A DNA stretch of 5,836 nucleotides, from positions 1 through 5,836 of the forward strand of contig CAMYJJ010000183.1 of assembly GCA_947258735.1 (NCBI GenBank). Reading direction: 5' to 3'. Position 1 is the stretch's first letter; every line of letters begins with the position of its first letter. Source of the stretch: Thermodesulfovibrionia bacterium. GTDB taxonomy: Bacteria; Nitrospirota; Thermodesulfovibrionia; UBA6902. Positions 1 to 5,836 of this stretch are shown here, piece after piece. Position numbers and translations under genes: made by a program. The notes beneath the pieces were generated by a model. The model had not been told where the DNA came from, made no database searches, and saw nothing but the letters and a program-made list of their open reading frames with translations.

Positions 1-1
1 G

Positions 2-328
2 GACCTGAAAAGTGCAATGTCATCAGGCAGTATTAATCAGGTCCCTATTATTTATTTTGTCGGTGAAACCGCCGGTCTTGTCGAAGAGATAAAAACATCA
101 GGCGCAGATGTCCATGGTGTTGACTGGCGTATCAATCTTGATGACGCGGTATCAAGGTTTGGTGACGGGGCTGTCGATCAGGGAAACCTTGACCCCCTTT
201 CACTGTACCTGCCGCAGGATAAAATACAGGAACGGGTGAAAGATGTCCTGAAAAGGGCCGGATCAGCAAAAGGTCATATATTCAACCTGGGTCATGGTGT
301 TGTTCCCCAGACTCCCGGGACAATGTAA
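2..328 (+). CDS. hemE: Uroporphyrinogen decarboxylase, C-terminal part (5' end outside window, frame broken at 3' end)
   Basis: HemE removes four carboxyl groups from uroporphyrinogen III to give coproporphyrinogen III, in the cytoplasm, as a step of heme synthesis. Only the last third is visible. The frame is open from base 2, before the ATG at 17, so that ATG is internal and the gene starts outside the window. Family signatures are clear: the PIIYFVGE strand, the GADVHGVDWRI segment, the DQGNLDP motif and the FNLGHGV motif, whose histidine corresponds to the conserved active-site-region histidine of UROD enzymes. The normal C-terminal helix is missing from this frame. After FNLGHGVVPQTP the frame gives three unrelated residues (GTM) and stops at TAA 326-328, followed directly by a second stop, TAG. 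The proper tail continues in another frame (see 319-369). Identification is secure; whether the gene is functional depends on whether the frameshift is real. It probably forms an operon with hemH. Confidence 0.93.
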   Translation, partial: DLKSAMSSGSINQVPIIYFVGETAGLVEEIKTSGADVHGVDWRINLDDAVSRFGDGAVDQGNLDPLSLYLPQDKIQERVKDVLKRAGSAKGHIFNLGHGVVPQTPGTM

Positions 329-369
329 TAGCCCTTGTTGAAATGGTCCACAGACTCAGCAGGAAATAG
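314..369 (+). other. hemE: Frameshifted conserved tail of hemE
   Basis: From 319 the third frame reads DNVIALVEMVHRLSRK and ends at TAG 367-369. HemE proteins normally have a TP-x-x-NV...LVE-VH helix after the LGHG motif, so this is the expected C-terminus. Adding one base in the CCCGGG stretch at 314-319 would give TP-RDNV and restore a continuous ORF to 369. The original gene would then end 16 bases before the favoured hemH start. The stretch does not look like a classic X-XXY-YYZ slippery heptamer, so a single-base deletion or a sequence error is likelier than programmed frameshifting. Confidence 0.85.
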
Positions 370-385
370 ATCATACCCGCTCAAA

Positions 386-1393
386 TTGAATACCATACAT
401 AGAAAAATAGGCGTGTTGCTTCTTAATCTCGGGGGCCCTGATTCTCTTGACGCGGTCAGACCTTTTCTTTACAATCTCTTTTCAGACAGGGAGATCATCA
501 GACTGGGACCTGCCTTCCTGCAGAAACCCATTGCCTGGGTGATCTCTACACTCCGTTCAGGGAAAACAAGGGGAATGTACAGCCAGATAGGAAATAAATC
601 TCCCATACTTGAATTAACAGCAGCCCAGGCTGCCGCCCTTGATAAAGAGTTAAATGGGGAAGACGGAAACCGGAACACGGAATCCGGAAAACGATTTGAA
701 GTTTACATCGGCATGAGGTACTGGCATCCTTTTACTAAAACTACTGTAGATCAGATTCGTGAAGACAATGTTGACCGGCTCATTGTTCTTACCCTGTATC
801 CCCATTATTCAAAGGCCACCACCGGATCATCCGTATCAGATCTGAAGAAATATCTTCAGGACACTGAATGTGATATTGACTATATAAACGAGTGGTATGA
901 TTTCCCTCCGTATATTGATGCACTTGCCGAACGTATGGCAAAAGGAATCTCTGAATACAATGGGGAGGATTTTCATCTTCTCTTCAGTGCCCACAGCCTG
1001 CCCCAGTCCTTCATTGATGAAGGCGACCCGTACCTGGACCATATTAAATCAACAATTGAGCATGTAATGAAACGTCTGGAGGAGAGCCCCTATAATATGC
1101 CTCGAAGGCACTACCAGCTCTCCTTCCAGAGCAAAACAGGACCGGTAAAATGGCTGGAGCCTTCAACAGAAGAGGCAATTGAAAAACTCGCAGCATCGAA
1201 TTGTAAAAACCTGTTTGTAGTTCCGATCAGTTTTGTCTCTGATCATATCGAAACACTATACGAAATAGATATTCTCTACAGGGACCTTGCCGCGTCCCAT
1301 GGGATCACCCTGCGCAGATGCAAAGCACTCAACATATCAGAGAAATTTATAGATGCCATGAAACAGTTGGTGCTGGGTAACGTTAAGGAATAG
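386..1393 (+). CDS. hemH: Ferrochelatase
   Basis: HemH inserts ferrous iron into protoporphyrin IX, the last step of protoheme synthesis. From TTG 386 the product is 335 residues, a normal length for bacterial ferrochelatase. Visible family motifs, numbered from that start, are VLLLNLGGPDSL (10-21), IGMRYWHPF (108-116), TLYPHYSKATTGS (136-148), FSAHSLP with catalytic His203 (200-206), SFQSKTGPVKWLEPS (246-260) and VPISFVSDHIETLYEID (279-295), which contains the conserved proton-path Glu289. No membrane segment and no C-terminal cysteine cluster are seen. The same frame is open back to TTG 335, but that start would overlap the hemE tail and add 17 non-family residues, so 386 is preferred. GTG 411 is a third option. 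None has a convincing Shine-Dalgarno site, although AGGAAA lies at 361-366. The gene follows hemE closely, probably in one operon, and converges on the reverse-strand gene. Confidence 0.96.
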   Translation: MNTIHRKIGVLLLNLGGPDSLDAVRPFLYNLFSDREIIRLGPAFLQKPIAWVISTLRSGKTRGMYSQIGNKSPILELTAAQAAALDKELNGEDGNRNTESGKRFEVYIGMRYWHPFTKTTVDQIREDNVDRLIVLTLYPHYSKATTGSSVSDLKKYLQDTECDIDYINEWYDFPPYIDALAERMAKGISEYNGEDFHLLFSAHSLPQSFIDEGDPYLDHIKSTIEHVMKRLEESPYNMPRRHYQLSFQSKTGPVKWLEPSTEEAIEKLAASNCKNLFVVPISFVSDHIETLYEIDILYRDLAASHGITLRRCKALNISEKFIDAMKQLVLGNVKE

Positions 1394-1413
1394 GACGAGT
1401 TCAGGGTCAGATG

Positions 1414-1460
1414 TTTTAATTTTTTTATTTTTAATTTTTAATTTTAAATTTTAAATTTTT
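1414..1460. repeat. Pure A/T spacer with 7-bp tandem repeats between convergent genes
   Basis: All 47 bases are A or T. From 1428 the stretch divides into heptamers: TTTTTAA twice, TTTTAAA twice, then TTTTT. It begins 20 bases after the hemH stop and ends 2 bases before the stop of the reverse-strand gene. Because it is rich in T on the plus strand and has A runs that are T runs on the minus strand, it could help end transcription from both sides. However, there is no GC-rich stem, so it is not a standard intrinsic terminator. The array may also be a slippage-prone microsatellite. Confidence 0.75.
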
Positions 1461-1462
1461 CT

Positions 1463-4120
1463 CTATGCAGTTACATCAACAAATATGCCTTTCGGCCCGA
1501 GGAGATCAGTCAGGTCAGATTCAACATCCTCAACGCTCGTCAATAACTTCTCCAGGAGCCCGTCGTCATCCTTATTCTTCCTGCCAAAAAAGAGTTCATT
1601 AACAGGGTTGCCGTCAGTCGTTAAGGTCCGTACCAGATCATGTTTGTCAAGTGCGGAAAAATCGAAAATATTGTTGAACTCTGAATTAAAATCAAACGAT
1701 ATGCCAAATTTTGTTTTCAGGACCGAGCTCTTTGAATCAAAGGCTTCAGAGACAGCGGTAAGCAGTTTGTCGCGATAGGTCTGCAGCAGATTTTCCAGCT
1801 CCGAATTGATGTTTTTTCTGTTGCTGAACAGAGCGTTGAAAGAAGACGCTGCATCTTTGATTTTATCCGCAATCATTTCTGCACGCACCTTTGTCATGGT
1901 TTTTCTCCCTGCTGCGCCTTCCATTCCGATTCGTGCCGTTGCCTCATAGCTAGCGGGGGTGATTGCAAGCGCTTCGAAAATTCCCGTGCCCCCGCTGTCC
2001 AGAGAAAGCTCGGCGTTGATATCATTGGAGACAATACTGAAAAGGTCCGGTGACTGAAACAGGCTTGCTGTCACACCGGCCTCTGCGCTGTTGATCCTGT
2101 CTATCAGATCATTGAGTGAATCGGCGTTTACATCAAGGGAGATGGCGGTCTCGTTAATATAGAAGGTCCCGCTCTGGACAGAAGAAAACCGTTCAATCTG
2201 TGCAAGCGGCACATCCGGGTCGATATCTATCCCGGGAACAACCAGAGCAGTGTCCAGTTTCATGGCTGCAATAAATCCCGACGTATCGCTGTCCATGGTT
2301 ATGGTTGGCACTGAACCTGCAGTATTCTGCGTAAGTAAGACCTCTTCATTGACCGCATCAAATGTGGCAGTTACCCCGGCAGCGGACTGATTAATCTTAT
2401 CAAGTACATCGTTAATACTGTCACTGGCAGATACATTGATCGTCTCACCGTTAATATCAAAAGAACCATCCGTAACGGTAAAACCGGCTTCCAGGTTGGG
2501 ATTGTTGTCCCCGGTGCCGTTAAAGGGCTTTGTCGGATCTACGACACTCCCGATGGTTTCATTAAAGGTCAGGGTAAAGGTATCGCCCTTGAGGAGATCT
2601 CCATTGCCAAGAGTGAGTATTATCCCGTTTGATAAGGTGTACTGGGTATCAATTGCATCTTCCTTTTTAATATCGATATTTTCCAGAAAAACACCGTCAG
2701 GATCATACACCTTTATCTTGAGATCGTCTGTCCCATGTGTTCCTTCCTTGTCCACGACGAAATTAAATGTCCCTGTTCCATTCGAGCCGTCATAGGTACC
2801 ATCAAGAGTTACCTGTGCGTCTGAAAACAGACCATCCCAGGCAGGTTCAAATGCAGTGAACACTGAAGGCGGTGAATCAGTAACATCAAGGGTAAAAATA
2901 TCTTCTTTTATGAGGTCACCGTTACCGAGGGTCAGGGTGAGACCGTTAGAAAGGGCATACTGCTCGTCAATGGGATCATTCTTATTAATGTTTATTTCCT
3001 CGATAAAGGAATCATCAGGGGCATAAATCCTGATTCTGAGGTTATGAACGCTGTGGGTGCCCTCCTGGTCTACTTTAAAGGTCAGGGTACCGCTCCCATT
3101 GGAACCGTCGTACGTCCCCTCAATGGTTGCCTGTGCATCGGATGTCCCCAGCCCGCCCCAGTCAGGCTGATAGCTGTTCAGATCGGTAGGGGCAGCCTCA
3201 TACACGTCCAGGGTAAACGTATCATCTTTTACAATCTCCCCGGCACCAAGTGTGAAAATCAGGCCGTTCGTTAATGTATATTGCTGATCAGCAGGATCAT
3301 TTTTATCTATGTCAATGTTCTCAATAAAGGAACCGTCCGGCGCATAGACCTTGAACTGGAGATCATCTTCTCCGTGAATGCCTTCATTATTGACTTTGAA
3401 TGTAAGAGTGCCCGTTCCCTGGTCTCCGTTGTATATGCCCGTAATACCGGGCTGCGCGGTCGAGGCTGCTGACCAGCCGGGATTAACCGGGTCAAAAGAT
3501 GTGGGAACAGTATCATCAACATTAACAGTCAGGCTGTTGTTCTTGACCAGTTCACCCTCTTCCAGCGTCAGCGTTAATCCATTGGACAGGGTATAGACCT
3601 GCTCGATCGGGTCGTTTTTATCGATATTAATGTCTTCAATAAAAGAGTCATCAGGTGCATACACCTTGATCTTGAGATCATCAACTCCATGGGTGCCCTC
3701 ACGGTCGGCCCTGAAGGTGAGAGTTCCCGCGCCATTGGACCCGTCATAGGTACCGCCAATGGTGACTCCTGCAGATGACACCGTCCAGTCGGGCTCAAAG
3801 GTCGAATATGAAGTTGGTGTGGTATTGATCTCTTCCGTAGACTTTAGCGTGGCAAACGATGATGAGTTTATCAGGTCAAGATCCGTTGAAGAAAGGGCCC
3901 GTGCAGACTGTGCCTGTTGAAATGCCCCGGTTATCTCTTTAAGACGCAACGGGTTGTGAATTGCCTCAAGAGCCTTGCGTAATTTTATGATCTCCCTCTG
4001 AATCAGTTTCATCTCATCGCGGACAGCTTGCTCATTCACCGATGATCTCGATTTTGAGAAAGAGCCGTAATGAATATTAAACCTCGGCGTAGCAGCAGAG
4101 GTTATTCCGCCTATTTGCAT
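1463..4120 (-). CDS. Large FliD/flagellin-like modular protein (885 aa) with four tandem repeats and two flagellin-hook IN motifs
   Basis: I do not recognise this as a named gene. ATG 4120 is supported by AGAGGA at 4127-4132. Residues 1-25 lack a signal peptide or membrane segment; 26-55 look like a charged helix or coiled coil. Four similar modules follow at about 106-204, 209-307, 314-414 and 421-520. Each has a Trp near its start, a YDGSNG-like turn, a VYAPDDSFIE-like strand, a KNDP turn and a YTLSNGLTLTL-like strand. Two segments, about 544-625 and 646-721, have the GSFDINGETI / GTFYINETAI plus INDVLDKINQSAAGVTA pattern of the flagellin-hook IN motif known from FliD and flagellins. Residues 727-794 are predicted helical, and the end is acidic. 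There is no cysteine, as is usual for exported flagellar parts. The standard FliD N-terminus and C-terminal coiled coil are not seen, so this may be a FliD paralogue, another filament-associated protein or a surface protein. Export through the flagellar apparatus is inferred. Confidence 0.8.
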   Translation of the reverse strand: MQIGGITSAATPRFNIHYGSFSKSRSSVNEQAVRDEMKLIQREIIKLRKALEAIHNPLRLKEITGAFQQAQSARALSSTDLDLINSSSFATLKSTEEINTTPTSYSTFEPDWTVSSAGVTIGGTYDGSNGAGTLTFRADREGTHGVDDLKIKVYAPDDSFIEDINIDKNDPIEQVYTLSNGLTLTLEEGELVKNNSLTVNVDDTVPTSFDPVNPGWSAASTAQPGITGIYNGDQGTGTLTFKVNNEGIHGEDDLQFKVYAPDGSFIENIDIDKNDPADQQYTLTNGLIFTLGAGEIVKDDTFTLDVYEAAPTDLNSYQPDWGGLGTSDAQATIEGTYDGSNGSGTLTFKVDQEGTHSVHNLRIRIYAPDDSFIEEININKNDPIDEQYALSNGLTLTLGNGDLIKEDIFTLDVTDSPPSVFTAFEPAWDGLFSDAQVTLDGTYDGSNGTGTFNFVVDKEGTHGTDDLKIKVYDPDGVFLENIDIKKEDAIDTQYTLSNGIILTLGNGDLLKGDTFTLTFNETIGSVVDPTKPFNGTGDNNPNLEAGFTVTDGSFDINGETINVSASDSINDVLDKINQSAAGVTATFDAVNEEVLLTQNTAGSVPTITMDSDTSGFIAAMKLDTALVVPGIDIDPDVPLAQIERFSSVQSGTFYINETAISLDVNADSLNDLIDRINSAEAGVTASLFQSPDLFSIVSNDINAELSLDSGGTGIFEALAITPASYEATARIGMEGAAGRKTMTKVRAEMIADKIKDAASSFNALFSNRKNINSELENLLQTYRDKLLTAVSEAFDSKSSVLKTKFGISFDFNSEFNNIFDFSALDKHDLVRTLTTDGNPVNELFFGRKNKDDDGLLEKLLTSVEDVESDLTDLLGPKGIFVDVTA
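1958..2185 (-). other. Second flagellin-hook IN-type motif (residues about 646-721)
   Basis: The segment runs from SSVQSGTFYINETAI through LNDLIDRINSAEAGVTA to a strand-rich end at LAITPAS. The order 'GxFxIN...I.V', then a DxIDxIN helix followed by AGVTA, then a serine/aspartate-rich strand, is the pattern of the flagellin-hook IN domain (Pfam Hook IN type), which is frequent in FliD and in large flagellins. Assigned by eye from the pattern, without a profile search. Confidence 0.7.
2246..2491 (-). other. First flagellin-hook IN-type motif (residues about 544-625)
   Basis: The segment starts AGFTVTDGSFDINGETI, continues with SINDVLDKINQSAAGVTA and ends with VLLTQNTAGSVPTITMDSD and an FIAAMKLD strand. 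It follows the same plan as the downstream copy but is more complete, including the 'LTQ...G..I...D' part typical of FliD. It directly follows the four-module array after a Gly/Asn-rich linker (residues about 530-543). Confidence 0.75.
2561..3805 (-). repeat. Four tandem protein modules of about 105 residues
   Basis: Approximate DNA limits of the modules, in protein order, are 3805-3509, 3496-3200, 3181-2879 and 2860-2561. The tyrosine of the YDGSNG-type turn falls at residues 125, 230, 337 and 443, giving spacings of 105, 107 and 106. The only four tryptophans in the protein are at 112, 216, 321 and 428, one at each module entrance. The DNA of the copies is clearly related but diverged: shared stretches such as the one encoding the GTYDGSNG turn are interrupted by many substitutions. 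The duplications are therefore not recent. Module 2 is the most divergent at the turn (NGDQG). The composition suggests beta-rich, Asp/Asn-rich domains like those inserted into the outer parts of flagellar proteins. Confidence 0.9.
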
Positions 4121-4126
4121 GCCTTA

Positions 4127-4132
4127 TCCTCT
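4127..4132 (-). promoter_or_regulatory. Shine-Dalgarno site of the FliD-like gene
   Basis: Read on the minus strand this is AGAGGA, six bases before the ATG at 4120-4118. It is the best ribosome binding site in the window and supports this start codon. Confidence 0.75.
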
Positions 4133-4172
4133 TGTTTTCTTATACCTGTATTTCTATCAATTATTACGTATC

Positions 4173-4200
4173 TTATCGTCATTTACTGTCAAATTCTTTA
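4173..4200 (-). promoter_or_regulatory. Sigma-28 (FliA)-like promoter of the FliD-like gene
   Basis: On the minus strand, TAAAGAAT (4200-4193), a 12-base spacer and GACGATAA (4180-4173) are seen. The known flagellar sigma-28 consensus is TAAAGTTT, 11 bases, GCCGATAA. The -10 part matches 7 of 8 positions and the -35 part has the full TAAAG core, with a spacer one base longer than ideal. Transcription would begin near 4165, about 45 bases before the ATG. A sigma-70-like TTGACA (4192-4187) overlaps but has no good -10 box at 16-18 bases. The match between promoter type and flagellar-like product strengthens the call. Confidence 0.55.
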
Positions 4201-4432
4201 ATATATTCATTGCCTTATGTTAAATTTTATAACTTACGGATAACATAGCCTCACCTTTAGCTCGATACTACATGATTCCTTCCTTGATAAGTCAGCATAT
4301 TTCCCAATTTAGATTATGAATATTCTTCAGTTACAACTACCTGCTAAACGATCAGGAAGGCATCTGCATTGATCATTTTGGTACCATATGTTACTTTTTA
4401 ACAAAATAACATTTAAACATGAAAGAGATGCC

Positions 4433-5770
4433 ATGAAAAAAATAACAGTCATCGGCGGAGGGCTTTCAGGACTTAGCCTGGCTTATATTCTGCTCAGTGA
4501 CGATAAAGAACTTGACGTATCTGTCATTGAGTCAGAGAGCAGACCCGGAGGGAAAGTCTGGACAGATAAAACAGACGGGTATCTTTGTGAAAAGGGACCG
4601 AACGGGTTTCTTGACAGCAAGCCAAAGACCCTTGAGCTCTGCTCGAGCCTTGGCCTGGAGCCGGTCAGAAGCAATGAGAACTCCAAGAAAAGATTTATAT
4701 TCATGAACAACGACCTGAATGCCCTGCCTGAATCACCACCGGCCTTTCTCAAGTCAAATATTATTTCATGGCCCGGAAAATTACGCATGCTCTATGAGCT
4801 GGTCGCGGCCAAAGGGCCTGATGATGAAACTGTTTCAGACTTTATTATCAGACGGCTTGGCAAAGAGGCCCTTGAGACGTTAATCGATCCCATGGCTTCA
4901 GGAATATACGCGGGAGATCCTTATACCATGAGCATCAAAAGCTGCTTTCCCAGGATCAAGGAGCTTGAGCAGGAATACGGAAGCCTGATCAGGGCGCTGA
5001 TTAAAATCCAGAAAAAGAAAAAACAGGAAAGAAAAAACGCGGGCGATGCAACAGTATCGGTTGCTCCCGGCGGCACCCTTACCTCATTTGTCAACGGGAC
5101 TCAGACACTGACCAATGCACTGGCAGACAGGATCGGCGACCGCCTTGCACTGGGAGTGTCCGTGCAGTCCATATCAGCAAAGGCCGGATCATATATCCTG
5201 CATACATCAGACGGTGACATTGAATCAGACATTGTTGTCCTTGCCTCTCCTGCATATACGTCAGCAGAAATCATGAACGATCTCGACAGTGAAATATCAG
5301 ATCTCCTCGCTGCCATCCCCTACCCTCATGTCTCGGTTGTCTGTTTTGGCTACAAAACAGACAATGTAGCCCGTTCCCTTGACGGATTTGGATTTCTCAT
5401 TCCTGCTAAGGAAAGAAAAAACATCCTGGGCACACTCTGGGATTCAAGTGTTTTTCCCAACAGGGCTTCAGAAGGCTATGCATTGCTAAGGTCAATGACA
5501 GGAGGGGCAAAACATCCTGAGATTGCTGATATGGACGATGACAAGGTTATGAATATGGTATTAGATGAATTAAAACCTGTCATGGGACTGAAGACCGATC
5601 CTGAAATGGCAAACATATACAGATGGGACAGGGCAATTCCACAATACTTACTGGGTCATTCATTTAAGCTGGACCTTATATATAAAAAGCTCAAAAATCA
5701 TGCCGGTCTCTATCTGACAGGCAATGCGTACAATGGGATTGGAATCAATGACTGTGTGGCAAACAGTTAA
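4433..5770 (+). CDS. hemY: Protoporphyrinogen oxidase, HemY type, lacking its last residues
   Basis: HemY oxidises protoporphyrinogen IX to protoporphyrin IX, the substrate of HemH, using FAD and usually oxygen. The product here is 445 residues. Visible features are the dinucleotide-binding VIGGGLSGL (G8, G10, G13) with Glu33 ending the second strand, RPGGK (37-41), EKGPNGFL (53-60), DPMASGIYAGDP (152-163), APGG (211-214), GFGFLIP (318-324), LGTLWDSSVFPNR (332-344), IPQYLLGH (402-409) and the C-terminal FAD-site TGNAYNGIGINDCV (429-442). ATG 4433 is chosen because the FAD motif then starts at residue 5 and GAAAGAG lies 5 bases upstream; ATG 4388 in the same frame would add 15 unlikely residues. 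The ORF stops at TAA 5768, in the middle of the final helix, while the expected residues continue in frame beyond it. The gene matches the pathway of hemE-hemH, but the reverse-strand gene separates it from them. Confidence 0.94.
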   Translation: MKKITVIGGGLSGLSLAYILLSDDKELDVSVIESESRPGGKVWTDKTDGYLCEKGPNGFLDSKPKTLELCSSLGLEPVRSNENSKKRFIFMNNDLNALPESPPAFLKSNIISWPGKLRMLYELVAAKGPDDETVSDFIIRRLGKEALETLIDPMASGIYAGDPYTMSIKSCFPRIKELEQEYGSLIRALIKIQKKKKQERKNAGDATVSVAPGGTLTSFVNGTQTLTNALADRIGDRLALGVSVQSISAKAGSYILHTSDGDIESDIVVLASPAYTSAEIMNDLDSEISDLLAAIPYPHVSVVCFGYKTDNVARSLDGFGFLIPAKERKNILGTLWDSSVFPNRASEGYALLRSMTGGAKHPEIADMDDDKVMNMVLDELKPVMGLKTDPEMANIYRWDRAIPQYLLGHSFKLDLIYKKLKNHAGLYLTGNAYNGIGINDCVANS

Positions 5771-5806
5771 GAGCTGGCAGATGAGATTCTGAAGTCTATT
5801 CAATAA
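5768..5806 (+). other. hemY: In-frame continuation of hemY after a premature TAA
   Basis: After TAA 5768-5770 the same frame continues as ELADEILKSIQ and ends at TAA 5804-5806. HemY proteins usually end with a helix after the GIG-x-x-DCV motif that has acidic and Ala/Ile/Leu residues, as this segment does. Replacing TAA with, for example, GAA would give a 457-residue protein, close to family length. The lesion is thus probably one substitution, either real and recent or a sequence error. Confidence 0.8.
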
Positions 5807-5836
5807 ACGACCCCGTAGCAGATGACAACGGACCAT

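Larger units (their letters stand above)
4121..4432. other. Divergent intergenic region between the reverse-strand gene and hemY
   Basis: This 312-base AT-rich stretch separates two divergent starts. On the minus strand it holds the ribosome binding site (4127-4132) and a sigma-28-like promoter (4173-4200). On the plus strand, GAAAGAG at 4421-4427 is a weak Shine-Dalgarno site for hemY ATG 4433. No confident hemY promoter was found; TTGATC at 4369-4374 with TACTTT at 4392-4397 has the right 17-base spacing but poor matches. An imperfect inverted pair, CCTTCCTTGAT (4278-4288) and ATCAGGAAGG (4351-4360), is present without known meaning. I see no tRNA, small ORF or riboswitch. Confidence 0.6.

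Noticed and set aside
311..321. Programmed -1 frameshifting in hemE
   Set aside because: The codons ACT CCC GGG do not form a standard slippery heptamer, no downstream stimulatory structure was recognised, and such a signal is not known for hemE.
335..385. Longer N-terminus for ferrochelatase from TTG 335
   Set aside because: The extra 17 residues overlap the coding sequence of the hemE tail in another frame and show no ferrochelatase similarity.
3044..3596. Open frames on the plus strand opposite the repeat array
   Set aside because: They are shadows of the repeated minus-strand coding sequence, with no family motif or ribosome binding site.
4278..4360. Imperfect inverted repeat as an operator in front of hemY
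   Set aside because: The arms are short, 62 bases apart and imperfect, so a chance match in an AT-rich spacer cannot be excluded.
4369..4397. Sigma-70 promoter for hemY (TTGATC, 17 bases, TACTTT)
   Set aside because: The spacing is right but the boxes match only about 4 and 3 of 6 positions, too weak to annotate.
4388..4432. Longer HemY start at ATG 4388
   Set aside because: HemY proteins begin a few residues before the FAD-binding glycine motif; ATG 4433 fits this and has a nearby weak Shine-Dalgarno site, whereas 4388 adds 15 non-family residues.
326..5806. Reassigned TAA codon explaining the early stops in hemE and hemY
   Set aside because: In hemE the problem is a frame change, not an in-frame stop, and the restored hemY end is itself TAA, so recoding of TAA is not supported.

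Overview
The window carries three late heme-biosynthesis genes on the plus strand, with one large, unusual, flagellar-type gene on the opposite strand between them. It begins inside the 3' part of hemE (uroporphyrinogen decarboxylase). This is followed at once by hemH (ferrochelatase) and, after the reverse-strand gene, by a HemY-type protoporphyrinogen oxidase. The three enzymes belong to one route, in the order HemE, (HemF/HemN, not in the window), HemY, HemH. The set points to a heme-making, Gram-negative-type bacterium of moderate GC content. The gene order and the style of the flagellin-like protein recall Desulfobacterota (deltaproteobacteria), but that is an inference from general familiarity and not something the sequence proves.

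Layout: 2-328 is the hemE 3' part. Its reading frame is broken close to the end, and the conserved tail continues in another frame to 369. 386-1393 is hemH, which looks intact. 1414-1460 is a pure A/T spacer made largely of 7-bp repeats, lying between two converging genes. 1463-4120 (minus) encodes an 885-residue protein without any cysteine. It has four tandem modules of about 105 residues followed by two flagellin-hook IN-type motifs and a helical C-terminal region, so it resembles a FliD/flagellin-family protein without the standard FliD ends. 4121-4432 is a divergent intergenic region with a good Shine-Dalgarno site and a sigma-28-like promoter for the reverse gene. 4433-5770 is hemY, which stops 12 codons before the expected end; the missing C-terminal residues are still legible after the stop, up to 5806.

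Two points stand out. First, both heme genes that flank hemH carry a single-base-type lesion near their 3' ends (a frameshift in hemE, an in-frame TAA in hemY), with well-preserved coding sequence beyond each lesion. This suggests either sequence errors or very recent mutations. Second, a flagellar-export-style modular protein with its own flagellar-type promoter interrupts a heme cluster. I see no RNA genes, CRISPR arrays, insertion sequences or attachment sites.
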